Positions 1 to 7,660 of a stretch of DNA of 45,353 nucleotides are shown one piece after another; positions within the stretch are counted from its first letter, which is position 1; each line of letters opens with the position of its first letter. The notes under the pieces are model-generated. The model was given only the letters and a program-made list of their open reading frames with translations. It was not told the DNA's origin and ran no database searches. Both the position numbers and the translations under genes were made by a program. The DNA comes from Thiobacillus sp. Lineage in GTDB: Bacteria; Pseudomonadota; Gammaproteobacteria; Burkholderiales; Thiobacillaceae. The stretch is taken from the NCBI GenBank assembly GCA_020724415.1, contig DYHB01000007.1, positions 1 to 45,353 on the forward strand. The letters run 5' to 3'.

Positions 1-2
1 GC

Positions 3-644
3 GAGCTGCTGCGCAACGACTGGATCGACATCCGCAACAACATCAAGATCCAGGACTTGGGTCCGGTGCTTTCCTTCGTGGGGAAGTTGGGCGACCCGGA
101 CCACGGCGGCCTGTCCCTGGCCGAATTCAGCCAGCGCCAGGCCATGTACCGGGAGGCGGAGATCGCGGCCATGAAGGATGTGCCGGAGTTCATCCGCAAG
201 GCCCAGGAAATCTATGGCTATGACCATTTCGTCAACGATGTGGGCGGCAGCCTGTGCGAACTGGAAGACGATTCGGTAATCGATCTTCTGGCCGAGCACA
301 CCCTGATCCTCTACATCCAGGTCACCAGCCGGGAGGAGGAGGACACCCTGATCCGCCGGGCCCAGTCCGACCCCAAACCCCTCTACTACCGGCCGGCCTT
401 TCTGGCCGAGTATCTGCCCGTGTACATGGCCGACAAAGGTCTGGAGTTCGTGGCCCAGGTGGAGCCCAACGACTTCACCCGCTGGGTCTTCCCCCGCCTG
501 TTCCACTCCCGGGTACCCCGCTACGAGGCCATCGCGGGCCCCCATGGCTATACGGTGACTTCCCAGGAGGTGGCCCAGGTCAAGTGCGAGGCGGATTTCC
601 TGGCCTTGGTGGAGAAGGCCATCGCCCGAAAGGGAGAGCACTGA
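3..644 (+). CDS. Conserved protein of unknown function, 3' part only
   Basis: The reading frame is open from the first bases of the window, so the N-terminus is missing; about 213 residues are visible. The visible part is acidic and soluble, with no membrane segment. It has an ordered region around VNDVGGSLCELEDD, then LILYIQVTS followed by an acidic stretch, and a C-terminal domain rich in aromatic residues. The VNDVGG and LILYIQV strands would fit the core of a nucleotide-binding fold, but any Walker A motif would lie upstream of the window, so an ATPase assignment is a guess. The TGA stop lies one base before the metA start, so the two genes are probably co-transcribed. I do not recognise the family securely. 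Confidence 0.7.
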   Translation, partial: ELLRNDWIDIRNNIKIQDLGPVLSFVGKLGDPDHGGLSLAEFSQRQAMYREAEIAAMKDVPEFIRKAQEIYGYDHFVNDVGGSLCELEDDSVIDLLAEHTLILYIQVTSREEEDTLIRRAQSDPKPLYYRPAFLAEYLPVYMADKGLEFVAQVEPNDFTRWVFPRLFHSRVPRYEAIAGPHGYTVTSQEVAQVKCEADFLALVEKAIARKGEH

Positions 645-645
645 A

Positions 646-1725
646 ATGCCCCTGGTCGCCCACAATGACCTGCCGTCCCTGCAACGGCTCCGGGAAGCCG
701 GCACCACGGTCGTGCTGCCGGAGGAGCGTGCGGCCGCCCAGGACATCCGCGAGTTGCATATCGGCCTGCTCAACATGATGCCGGATGCGGCCCTGGAGGC
801 GACCGAGCGGCAATTCTTCCGGTTGATCGGCGAAAGCAACCCCATCGCCCAGTTCTATGCCCATCCCTTTACCCTGGAGGCCATTCCCCGGGGCGAAAAG
901 GCCGCAGCCCACATCGCGCGCTACTACGAGCCCTTCGAGAAGATCCGTGCCGAAGGACTGGATGCGCTGATCATCACCGGGGCCAACGTGACGGGCGAAG
1001 ACCTGTCCCAGGAGCCCTTCTGGGGCCCCCTGGGCGAAGTGATCGAGTGGGCCTGGGACAACGTCACCACCACCCTGCTGTCCTGCCTGGCCACCCACGC
1101 CGTGCTTCATTTCCGGTATGGCCAGCCCCGCGTACGCCAGCCGGTCAAACGCTGGGGGGTCTTCTCCCACCGTGTCGTGGAACCCCGCCACCCCTTGGTG
1201 GCAGACGTGAACACCCGATTCGACGTGCCCCATTCCCGCTGGAACGATGTCTCCCGGGCCCAGTTCGAAGCCGCCGGCCTGCGGGTGCTGGTGGAAAGCC
1301 CCGAGGTGGGGGTGCACCTGGCCACCAGTCACGACGGCCTGCGCATGGTGTTTTTCCAGGGCCATCCCGAGTACGACACCATTTCCCTGCTGAAGGAATA
1401 CAAGCGGGACGTGCTGCTCCATGCCCAAGGCCGACTCCCTGCACCACCCCCATTCCCCGACAACTATGTACCCAGGCACGAACAGGCCATCTTGCTGGAA
1501 TGGCGGGACCGATTGATGGCCGCCGTAAAACGGGGCGAGATAGCGCCGGCATTCCCGGAGCATCTGGTTGCTCCCCAACTGGACAACACGTGGCACGACA
1601 GTGCCGAAGCGGTGGTGGGCAACTGGATGGGGTGCATGTATCAAGTGACCAGTGCCGAGAGACGCAAACCCTTCATGGCCGGGGTAGACCCGGACAATCC
1701 CCTGGGGCTGAACTGGATCGGTTGA
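646..1725 (+). CDS. metA: Homoserine O-succinyltransferase (MetA family)
   Basis: Acylates the hydroxyl of L-homoserine in the first committed step of methionine synthesis, in the cytoplasm. The protein has 359 residues. The MetA glutamine-amidotransferase-like fold is recognisable from GLLNMMPDAALEATERQF near the N-terminus. The catalytic cysteine is C147 in SCLATHA, and the His/Glu pair is H240/E242 in FFQGHPEYD. The start is ATG 646 with AGGGAGAG upstream. E. coli MetA has about 309 residues; the excess here is mostly a C-terminal extension after the GHPEYD block. The residues that set succinyl versus acetyl preference lie near TGANVTGEDLS, which differs from the E. coli loop, so the acyl donor is inferred from family naming rather than read directly. 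Confidence 0.88.
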   Translation: MPLVAHNDLPSLQRLREAGTTVVLPEERAAAQDIRELHIGLLNMMPDAALEATERQFFRLIGESNPIAQFYAHPFTLEAIPRGEKAAAHIARYYEPFEKIRAEGLDALIITGANVTGEDLSQEPFWGPLGEVIEWAWDNVTTTLLSCLATHAVLHFRYGQPRVRQPVKRWGVFSHRVVEPRHPLVADVNTRFDVPHSRWNDVSRAQFEAAGLRVLVESPEVGVHLATSHDGLRMVFFQGHPEYDTISLLKEYKRDVLLHAQGRLPAPPPFPDNYVPRHEQAILLEWRDRLMAAVKRGEIAPAFPEHLVAPQLDNTWHDSAEAVVGNWMGCMYQVTSAERRKPFMAGVDPDNPLGLNWIG

Positions 1726-1746
1726 ATTCCAAGTCCATTCAATCGT

Positions 1747-1773
1747 TTGCCCAGGCCGGGAACGTGGCATAAT
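1747..1773 (+). promoter_or_regulatory. Putative sigma-70 promoter of dksA
   Basis: A -35-like TTGCCC (1747-1752) is followed by a -10-like CATAAT (1768-1773). The spacing is 15 bp, or 16 bp if TTTGCC is taken as the -35; reading TAATCC as the -10 gives 17 bp. This is the only promoter-like element in the 127-bp gap between metA and dksA, and it would give a leader of about 75 nt. Confidence 0.45.
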
Positions 1774-1852
1774 CCCACCCCAACTTGCATGAGCCGATTC
1801 AGTAGCGTCCCGAATCGAAGCGTCTCTCATCGACATACAGAGGAGTGTTGGC

Positions 1853-2455
1853 GTGGCAACAGCCAAGAAACAAACTGCCAAAGTTGAGACCCCGGCCAAA
1901 AAGGCAGCCACCTCGGCGGCACCGCCCAAGAAGCCTGCCGCCGCAAAGGCTGCGCCGGAGAAGAAGCCTGCCGCCGAGGCAAAGGCACCCAAACCCGTCG
2001 CCAAGGCCGCCGCAAAAGCCGCCCCCAAGGCCAAGAAGGCCGCAGGGCAGGTCATTTCCGAAGCAGAACTCTTGAAGATGCCGGAAAAGGATTACATGAA
2101 CGCGGCCCAGCTGGCGTTCTTCAAGGCCCGCCTGGAAAGCATGCGCGAAGACATCCTGGAAAATGCCCGGGAGACCGGTGAGCACCTGAAGGAAAACGAG
2201 GTCTTCGCCGATCCCAACGACCGGGCCACCGTGGAAGAAGAAAACATGCTGGAGCAGCGGGTACGGGACCGTGAGCGCAAGCTGTTGAAAAAGATCAACC
2301 AGGCCCTGGGTCGCATCGAGGAAGGTGAATACGGCTTCTGCCTTGAAACCGGCGAACCCATCGGGGTTGCCCGCCTGCTGGCGCGGCCCACGGCCGAGCT
2401 CTGCATCGAGGCCCAGGAAAAGCACGAGCGGATGGAAAAGCTATTTGCCGACTGA
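1853..2455 (+). CDS. dksA: DksA-family RNA polymerase-binding regulator with Lys/Ala/Pro-rich N-terminal tail
   Basis: DksA binds the RNA polymerase secondary channel and, with ppGpp, mediates the stringent response. The protein has 200 residues. Residues 1 to about 66 are a low-complexity Lys/Ala/Pro tail resembling histone H1. Residues 70-160 form the coiled-coil domain (EAELLKMPEKDYMNAAQLAF), including a DPNDRAT coiled-coil tip. The C-terminus is the zinc-finger region, but only C163 and C184 remain: the partner positions are T166 (CLET) and A187 (CIEA), so a four-Cys zinc site cannot form. This cysteine-poor form is common in beta- and alphaproteobacteria. The start is GTG 1853 with AGAGGAGTG upstream. 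It sits just before a zinc-regulation island, where a zinc-independent DksA would make sense. Confidence 0.93.
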   Translation: MATAKKQTAKVETPAKKAATSAAPPKKPAAAKAAPEKKPAAEAKAPKPVAKAAAKAAPKAKKAAGQVISEAELLKMPEKDYMNAAQLAFFKARLESMREDILENARETGEHLKENEVFADPNDRATVEEENMLEQRVRDRERKLLKKINQALGRIEEGEYGFCLETGEPIGVARLLARPTAELCIEAQEKHERMEKLFAD

Positions 2456-2460
2456 GGCCG

Positions 2461-2478
2461 AGGTCTCCTGGGGGACCT
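2461..2478 (+). other. Short hairpin between dksA and yidD
   Basis: AGGTCTCC and GGGGACCT face each other with seven of eight positions pairing and a very tight centre. No T-run follows, so it is not a standard terminator; it may be a processing or stability stem in a dksA-yidD transcript. Confidence 0.25.
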
Positions 2479-2498
2479 GACAGGGGACCATCCAACCC

Positions 2499-2717
2499 AT
2501 GAACATCTTCCAGCGGGCCCTGATCGGACTGATCAGGGCCTATCAGATTGCCCTGTCCCCCTATTTCGGCAACCAATGCCGCTTTACCCCGACGTGTTCC
2601 GAGTATGCCCGCCAGGCCGTGGCCAAACACGGGGCGCTGAAGGGAACCTGGCTCGCCGTGAGGCGCATAGGCCGCTGCCACCCCTATCACCCCGGGGGTG
2701 AAGACCCAGTGCCCTGA
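2499..2717 (+). CDS. yidD: Membrane protein insertion efficiency factor YidD
   Basis: Small (72 residues) membrane-associated protein thought to assist YidC/Sec insertion of inner-membrane proteins. The family hallmarks are all present: an N-terminal amphipathic helix ([16 protein letters not shown]), the [11 protein letters not shown] block, and the C-terminal [10 protein letters not shown]. The start is ATG 2499 with a GGGGA element upstream. In most bacteria yidD lies in the rpmH-rnpA-yidD-yidC cluster; here it is next to dksA, so the location is unusual although the protein looks normal. Confidence 0.93.
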   Translation: MNIFQRALIGLIRAYQIALSPYFGNQCRFTPTCSEYARQAVAKHGALKGTWLAVRRIGRCHPYHPGGEDPVP

Positions 2718-2730
2718 ACAGGGCCCGGTC

Positions 2731-2770
2731 ATGCAACAGGATTGCAAATATCGCAGCCTGGCGGTAGGCT
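2731..2770 (+). promoter_or_regulatory. Putative Zur operator and promoter of zur
   Basis: An inverted repeat ATGCAA (2731-2736), 5-bp spacer, TTGCAA (2742-2747) matches ATGCAA-N5-TTGCAT at 11 of 12 positions. Its right arm doubles as a -35 box: TTGCAA, 17 bp, then TAGGCT (2765-2770) as -10. A dimeric repressor here would block RNA polymerase, so autoregulation of the Fur-family gene at 2777 is likely. Confidence 0.6.
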
Positions 2771-2776
2771 GCTCAC

Positions 2777-3208
2777 ATGTTGCACGGTCATTCCCGCTCA
2801 GATGCGTCGAGTCTGCTCCAAAGTCGGGGGGAGCGGGCCACGCCTGCCCGCAAGGCGGTACTCGATATCCTCCTGGGCGCCTCCAGCGCCCTCAGTCATG
2901 CCGATATTGACGCCCAGACCCGGAGCCGGGGCCAGCCCCTGGACCGGGTGACCCTGTATCGGGTGCTGGACTGGCTGGTGAGCCACGGCCTGGCCCACCG
3001 CATTGCCGCCGAGGACCGGGTCTGGCGCTACAACGTGGCCCACGACCAGGATCACGGCCATGCCCATTTCCGATGCAGCGGCTGCGGGCAGGTCTTCTGC
3101 CTGAACGAACTGAGGCCCGCCTTCGCCGTATCCCTGCCGGAGGGCTTCCACTTTCAGCAGGCTGAATTGACCATCCAGGGGCTTTGCCCCACCTGCAACA
3201 AGCCCTGA
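2777..3208 (+). CDS. zur: Fur-family transcriptional regulator, probable zinc sensor Zur
   Basis: A 143-residue Fur-superfamily repressor. An N-terminal winged helix (about residues 15-80) contains the typical ATPARKAVLDIL and DRVTLYRVLDWLVSHGL segments. The C-terminal dimerisation and metal domain follows, with a His-rich stretch HDQDHGHAHF. The structural zinc site is built from C100/C103 (CSGCG) and C137/C140 (CPTC). Zinc specificity, rather than iron or peroxide sensing, is inferred from context: twelve genes with zinc-uptake signatures follow, and palindromes of one design overlap both promoters. The start is ATG 2777. The leader carries an operator-like palindrome, pointing to autoregulation. 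Confidence 0.88.
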   Translation: MLHGHSRSDASSLLQSRGERATPARKAVLDILLGASSALSHADIDAQTRSRGQPLDRVTLYRVLDWLVSHGLAHRIAAEDRVWRYNVAHDQDHGHAHFRCSGCGQVFCLNELRPAFAVSLPEGFHFQQAELTIQGLCPTCNKP

Positions 3209-3213
3209 CCCTA

Positions 3214-3269
3214 ATGCAACTCTGTTGCTTATGGCCTTCTCGCCAACGTAAAATGCAACTTCATTGCAT
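3214..3269 (+). promoter_or_regulatory. Double Zur-type operator and promoter of the zinc-uptake operon
   Basis: There are two inverted repeats of the same layout as the zur operator. O1 is ATGCAA (3214-3219), N5, TTGCTT (3225-3230); O2 is ATGCAA (3253-3258), N5, TTGCAT (3264-3269), a perfect palindrome. Their centres are 39 bp apart. Between and overlapping them is a sigma-70-like promoter: TTGCTT (3225-3230), 18 bp, TAAAAT (3249-3254). O1 therefore covers the -35 and O2 covers the -10 and start region, which is ideal for tight repression. The leader to the GTG start at 3298 is about 35 nt. Confidence 0.65.
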
Positions 3270-3297
3270 ATGATCCACGACCTTCGGTAGCCCCACG

Positions 3298-4050
3298 GTG
3301 ACCTTACTCCACATCATTCTGGCCACGCTGGTGGGTGGCCTGCTGTCGGTACTGGCGGCCGCCACCCTGACTCTGACCTGGCTACCCCGGGTGGCAGACC
3401 GGATGCTGGCCTATGCCGTGGGCGTATTGCTGGCCTTCGCCTTTACCGGCTTGTTGCCAGAAGCGGTACATCTGGGCCTCGATCCCGTGGAGGCCGGTTA
3501 TTGGGTGCTGGGTGGGGTCGTGGCGTTTTTCGTTCTGGAGAAGGCGGCCCTTTGGCGCCATGCCCATGTCCACGAACAGGGGGGGCATGCCCATCCCCCG
3601 CAAGTGGTGATGATCGTGATCGGTGATGGCCTGCACAATTTCGTGGATGGCGTCCTGATTGCCGCCGCCTTCATGGTGGACCCGACCCTGGGCTGGGCCA
3701 CCACAGCGGCCGTGCTGGCCCATGAGTTGCCCCAGGAAATCGGGGATTTCATGATCTTGCTGAATGCCGGCTTGAGCAAATCGAAGGCGCTCGCCCTGAA
3801 TGCGCTTTCCGGGGCAACCATGGTCCTGGGCGGGGTAGCGGGTTACCTGGCCCTGGATGGAGCCCAGTCGGCCGTGCCCTATGTCCTGGTCCTGGCTGCC
3901 GCGAGCTTCATCTACATTGCGGTGGCCGATCTGGTACCGGAGTTGCACCGCCATCGCCGCGCCCGGGACGGTGCCGCCCAGCTCGCCCTATTGTTATTGG
4001 GGGTGGCCACGGTCCATGGGGTGGGCCTGTTCGCCCATCACAGCCACTGA
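3298..4050 (+). CDS. ZIP-family metal permease (probable zinc importer)
   Basis: An inner-membrane permease of 250 residues with about eight hydrophobic segments. The ZIP signature is clear: HNFVDG in TM4 and HELPQEIGD in TM5 supply the intramembrane metal ligands. A His-rich cytoplasmic loop, HAHVHEQGGHAH, sits between TM3 and TM4, and the C-terminus ends in HHSH. The start is GTG 3298, immediately after the double operator. It is the first gene of the presumed Zur-controlled run, followed after 69 bp by a COG0523 GTPase. ZIP proteins import Zn(II) and sometimes Fe(II) or Mn(II); zinc is favoured here by context. Confidence 0.88.
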   Translation: MTLLHIILATLVGGLLSVLAAATLTLTWLPRVADRMLAYAVGVLLAFAFTGLLPEAVHLGLDPVEAGYWVLGGVVAFFVLEKAALWRHAHVHEQGGHAHPPQVVMIVIGDGLHNFVDGVLIAAAFMVDPTLGWATTAAVLAHELPQEIGDFMILLNAGLSKSKALALNALSGATMVLGGVAGYLALDGAQSAVPYVLVLAAASFIYIAVADLVPELHRHRRARDGAAQLALLLLGVATVHGVGLFAHHSH

Positions 4051-4119
4051 GTTGCAGGCTGAAGGCATGAACCACTGCCCCACTTCCCGGATCGCCGCCT
4101 TCTTCAAAAGACCCTGGCC

Positions 4120-5217
4120 ATGACCCTGCTTGCCCAATCCCTCCCAGTTACCCTCGTCACCGGGTTCCTCGGCAGCGGCAAGACCACGTTGCTCAACCGC
4201 ATGCTGCGCAGTCATCCCATGACAGCCGTCGTGATGAACGAATTTGGCGAAATCGGCCTGGATCACCAGTTGGTGGAAGGCGTCCAGGGGCCCATGGCCC
4301 TGTTGTCCGGGGGCTGCCTGTGCTGCCAGGTGCAGGGCAGCCTGGCGCCCACCCTGAAAAATCTCTACATGGGGCGCAGCGAAGGCCGCTTGCCCCCCTA
4401 TGAGCGGATCATCATCGAAACCACCGGCATAGCCGACCCGGTGCCCATCCTGGAGACTCTCCTACAAGATCGTTGGCTGGCCCAGCGCCACTTTCTGGAC
4501 GGCGTGATCGCCACTGTGGATGCCGTGCTGGGGTTGTCCCAACTGGATGCTCATCATGAAGCCCGGCGCCAGGTGGCGGTGGCAGACCGCCTGCTGGTCA
4601 CCAAAGTGGATTTGGCCGACGCCACGCCCCTGGCGCAGCTGCTGGATCAGCTCGCGCAACTGAATCCCTCGGCGCCGGTGGACCAGGTCCGTTACGGTGA
4701 GGCGGATGTGGATGCCCTGCTGGGCCTGGGGGCCTGGAGCCCGGCTGACAAGCATCCTGACGTATTGGCCTGGCTGAATCCGGCGGCATACAAGCCGGCT
4801 ACCCGCGTCACCATGATGGGAAGGGCCACCCAGGCCACCAGTGCTGCACCTGGCCACCACAGCCGTATCCAGGCCTTCAGCCTGCGTTTCGAGGAACCCC
4901 TGGACTGGCTGGCCCTGGAGGCGGCCCTGGGCATGTTGGTGGATTTCAGGGGCACGCAGCTTCTGCGTCTGAAGGCCATCGTCAACGTGCTGGGGCGATC
5001 GGGCCCGGTCGTCCTGCACGGCGCCCAGCACGTCTTTCACCCCCCGGCGGAATTGTCCCACTGGCCGGACGATGACCATGCCAGCCGTTTCGTGTTCATC
5101 ACCGACGGACTGGATGAGGCAATGGTGTCCCGGCTGCTGGAAGACTTTGCCCTGGCGGCCCGTCAGGGCGTGCTGGATACCATGCAGCCCCACCCCGCCG
5201 TTACCGGACTGTCCTGA
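4120..5217 (+). CDS. COG0523 (CobW/ZNG1-like) GTPase, putative zinc metallochaperone
   Basis: A 365-residue G3E-family P-loop GTPase. Walker A is GFLGSGKTT near residue 15. The metal-binding CxCC motif is C66/C68/C69 in GGCLCCQ, the acidic TTGIADP switch lies near residue 108, and TKVD is the guanine-specificity motif. The CobW C-terminal domain begins near residue 245. Zur-regulated members of this family deliver zinc to client enzymes during starvation. It shares the operon with a second paralogue of clearly different sequence (5231-6406), so two clients or two steps may be served. A cobalamin role is unlikely, since no cob genes are present. Confidence 0.88.
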   Translation: MTLLAQSLPVTLVTGFLGSGKTTLLNRMLRSHPMTAVVMNEFGEIGLDHQLVEGVQGPMALLSGGCLCCQVQGSLAPTLKNLYMGRSEGRLPPYERIIIETTGIADPVPILETLLQDRWLAQRHFLDGVIATVDAVLGLSQLDAHHEARRQVAVADRLLVTKVDLADATPLAQLLDQLAQLNPSAPVDQVRYGEADVDALLGLGAWSPADKHPDVLAWLNPAAYKPATRVTMMGRATQATSAAPGHHSRIQAFSLRFEEPLDWLALEAALGMLVDFRGTQLLRLKAIVNVLGRSGPVVLHGAQHVFHPPAELSHWPDDDHASRFVFITDGLDEAMVSRLLEDFALAARQGVLDTMQPHPAVTGLS

Positions 5218-5230
5218 GGAGAGCCGAGCC

Positions 5231-6406
5231 ATGGAAGCCTTGAACACGTTGCACAAGCCTTTGCCGGTGACCGTACTTTCCGGTTTTCTGGGGGCTGGCA
5301 AGACAACCCTGTTGAACCACATCCTGAACAACCGGGAGGGTCGACGGGTTGCCGTCATCGTCAATGACATGAGTGAAGTGAATGTGGATGCGGCCCTGGT
5401 AAGGGACGGTGGCGCGGCCCTGTCCCGGACCGAGGAAAAACTGGTGGAAATGACCAATGGCTGCATCTGCTGCACCCTGCGGGAGGATTTGCTGGTGGAG
5501 GTGTCCCGCCTGGCCCGGGAAGGGCGATTCGACCAGCTGGTCATTGAATCCACGGGCATCGGCGAACCCCTGCCCGTGGCGGAGACCTTCACTTTCGAGG
5601 ATGAAACCGGCCAGTCCCTCTCCAGCCTGGCCCGCCTGGACACCATGGTGACGGTGGTGGACGCGCGCAGCTTTCTGGATGACTACGCCAGTGAAGATCT
5701 CCTGGCCGACCGGGGTGAGTCCCTGGGCGCGGAAGACGAGCGCACCGTGGCCACCCTGCTGGTGGACCAGATCGAATTCTGCGACGTCATCGTCATCAAC
5801 AAGGCGGACCTGGTCAGCCCGCCGGAGTTGGCCCGGCTGGCCTCCATCCTCCATACCCTGAACCCGCGTGCCCGGCTGGAAATCGCCCGCCACGGCCAAG
5901 TGGACCTGGACAGTGTCCTGGATACGGGCCTGTTCAATTTCGAGCAGGCCGCCCAGGCACCGGGCTGGCTCAAGGAGATGCGGGGCGAGCATGTGCCGGA
6001 GACCGAGGAATATGGCATTTCAAGCTTTGTCTATCGTGCCCGGAAGCCGTTCCATCCCGGCCGCCTGTGGGACTGGATGCACACGGAGTGGCCCGGGGTG
6101 ATCCGCGCCAAGGGCTGGTTCTGGCTGGCCAGCCGGCCCGAATGGGCAGGCGTCTGGTCCCTGGCCGGCGCCACCCGGGACCACGGCCCCGGCGGCTTCT
6201 GGCCCGAGGGATTGGACCGCCATGGGCGCCCGGTGCGGGATGCCCGTCAGGAGATCGTGCTCATCGGCATCCGGATGAACCCCGAGGAACTTCGTGCCTG
6301 TTTCGATGCCTGTCTTCTGACCGATGACGAACTTGCCCAGGGAGAAGCTGCCTGGCAAACATGGGAAGATCCCTTCCCCGGCTGGCATGCGGTGGATGCC
6401 CCGTAA
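5231..6406 (+). CDS. Second COG0523 (CobW/ZigA-like) GTPase
   Basis: A 391-residue G3E GTPase. Walker [10 protein letters not shown] lies near residue 18, the metal motif is C78/C80/C81 in NGCICCTL, the switch is ESTGIGEP, and NKAD is the guanine-specificity motif. The long C-terminal CobW domain contains [17 protein letters not shown] and ends with [19 protein letters not shown], the form typical of ZigA-type proteins. The start is ATG 5231, preceded by GAGGAGAG, 13 bp after the first GTPase. It shares only the core motifs with its neighbour, so the pair is not a recent duplication. Expected role: zinc allocation in the cytosol under scarcity. Confidence 0.9.
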   Translation: MEALNTLHKPLPVTVLSGFLGAGKTTLLNHILNNREGRRVAVIVNDMSEVNVDAALVRDGGAALSRTEEKLVEMTNGCICCTLREDLLVEVSRLAREGRFDQLVIESTGIGEPLPVAETFTFEDETGQSLSSLARLDTMVTVVDARSFLDDYASEDLLADRGESLGAEDERTVATLLVDQIEFCDVIVINKADLVSPPELARLASILHTLNPRARLEIARHGQVDLDSVLDTGLFNFEQAAQAPGWLKEMRGEHVPETEEYGISSFVYRARKPFHPGRLWDWMHTEWPGVIRAKGWFWLASRPEWAGVWSLAGATRDHGPGGFWPEGLDRHGRPVRDARQEIVLIGIRMNPEELRACFDACLLTDDELAQGEAAWQTWEDPFPGWHAVDAP

Positions 6407-6429
6407 TCCCGAACACAAGGAGGTTCACC

Positions 6430-6963
6430 ATGAGACATCTTGCCCTTCTGCTACTGGGCCTGGCCCTGCCGGCCCAGGCCCATGATCACAAGCATGAACA
6501 CGCCCACCACCATCATGCCCACGTGCACGGCCAGGCCCAGCTGGAGGTGGCGGTAGCGGACGCCGAGTTGCATCTGCGCCTGGAATCGCCGCTGGAGGCC
6601 GTGCTGGGCTTTGAACGTGCCCCCCGAAACGACAAGGAGCGAGCGGCGGTGGCGGCGTTGCGCCAGACCCTGGCGGCAGGTGAGCGGCTGTTCGTGACCA
6701 CCGCCGCTGCCGGATGCCGCATGTCCGCCGCGAAGGTGGAATCCGACCTGCTCGATGGCAAGGCAGGCGCCGGCCAGGATGGCCATGGCGACCTGGTGGC
6801 GGAATACCGCTTTGTCTGTGCCCAGCCGACCCGGCTCACGGGTCTGGAAGTCCGGTTGTTCGAAGCCTTCCCCAAACTGCGTCGGCTGGAGGCCCAGGTG
6901 GCCGGCAGCCGAGGCCAGACGGCCAAGCGCCTGACCGCCAAGATGCGTTTCCTCAGCTGGTAG
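6430..6963 (+). CDS. DUF2796 periplasmic zinc-binding protein (ZrgA-like)
   Basis: A 177-residue exported protein. The signal peptide MRHLALLLLGLALPAQA is followed directly by an extreme His cluster, HDHKHEHAHHHHAHVHG. The rest is the DUF2796 domain, with conserved QLEVAV near residue 38 and a FEAFPKLRRLEAQV segment near the end. ZrgA-type proteins are periplasmic zinc binders of the zinc-regulated Zrg import system described in Vibrio. The downstream ATPase, FtsX-like permease and DUF3299 protein match that system. The start is ATG 6430 with a strong AAGGAGG ribosome-binding site. Confidence 0.88.
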   Translation: MRHLALLLLGLALPAQAHDHKHEHAHHHHAHVHGQAQLEVAVADAELHLRLESPLEAVLGFERAPRNDKERAAVAALRQTLAAGERLFVTTAAAGCRMSAAKVESDLLDGKAGAGQDGHGDLVAEYRFVCAQPTRLTGLEVRLFEAFPKLRRLEAQVAGSRGQTAKRLTAKMRFLSW

Positions 6964-6973
6964 CCGGGCGGGC

Positions 6974-7660
6974 ATGTCCGAGTCAGTGCTCTCCCTGGAA
7001 AACCTGGTCTTCCGCTGGCCGGGGCAGGGCACCGCCTGCCTGGACATCCCCGCCTTCCAGGTGCAGGCAGGCGAGCAGTTGTTCCTCCAGGGAGAAAGCG
7101 GCAGTGGCAAGAGCACCTTGCTGAACCTGGTGGCCGGGGTGCTGACACCGGCCCAGGGCCGGATTCTGGCCCTGGGCCGGGACCTGGGTCGCCTGGGTGG
7201 ATCGGCGCGGGATCGCTTTCGGGTGGACCACGTGGGGCTCATCTTCCAGCAATTCAACCTGATCCCGTATCTCTCGGTCCTGGACAACGTGTTGCTGCCG
7301 ACCCGGTTTTCCCCTCGGCGTCGACACCGGGCCGGTGATCCCGTCCGGGCCGCTGCCGCCTTGCTGGGCCATCTGGATCTGGACGAGGCCCTCTGGTCCC
7401 GGCCCGCGCTGCAACTTTCCGTGGGCCAGCAGCAACGGGTAGCGGCCGCCCGCGCCCTGATCGGCCAGCCCGAGATCATTCTCGCCGACGAACCCACCTC
7501 GGCTCTGGATGCCGCCCGCCAGACGGCCTTCCTGGACTTGTTGCGGCAAGAGTGTGCCGCCGCCCGGTCGGCCCTGCTGTTCGTCAGCCATGATCTGCGC
7601 CTGTCTGCCGGCTTCTCCCGATCCGTGGCCCTGGCCGACCTCCAGCGGGACACGCCATGA
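6974..7660 (+). CDS. ABC transporter ATPase (LolD/MacB type), Zrg-like zinc system
   Basis: A 228-residue ABC ATPase: Walker A GESGSGKST near residue 40, Q-loop FQQFNLIP, signature LSVGQQQRVAAARAL, Walker B IILADEPTSALD, and the H-loop in FVSHD. It resembles MacB/LolD-type ATPases that pair with FtsX-like permeases. Its stop overlaps the start of such a permease by ATGA (7657-7660), so the two are translationally coupled. Its place between a DUF2796 zinc binder and a DUF3299 protein assigns it to the Zrg-type system rather than lipoprotein or macrolide export. Confidence 0.88.
   Translation: MSESVLSLENLVFRWPGQGTACLDIPAFQVQAGEQLFLQGESGSGKSTLLNLVAGVLTPAQGRILALGRDLGRLGGSARDRFRVDHVGLIFQQFNLIPYLSVLDNVLLPTRFSPRRRHRAGDPVRAAAALLGHLDLDEALWSRPALQLSVGQQQRVAAARALIGQPEIILADEPTSALDAARQTAFLDLLRQECAAARSALLFVSHDLRLSAGFSRSVALADLQRDTP

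Noticed and set aside
1784-1790. TTGCATG half-site in the metA-dksA gap
   Set aside because: Single arm only; it does not fit the 6-5-6 palindrome and lies downstream of the dksA -10.
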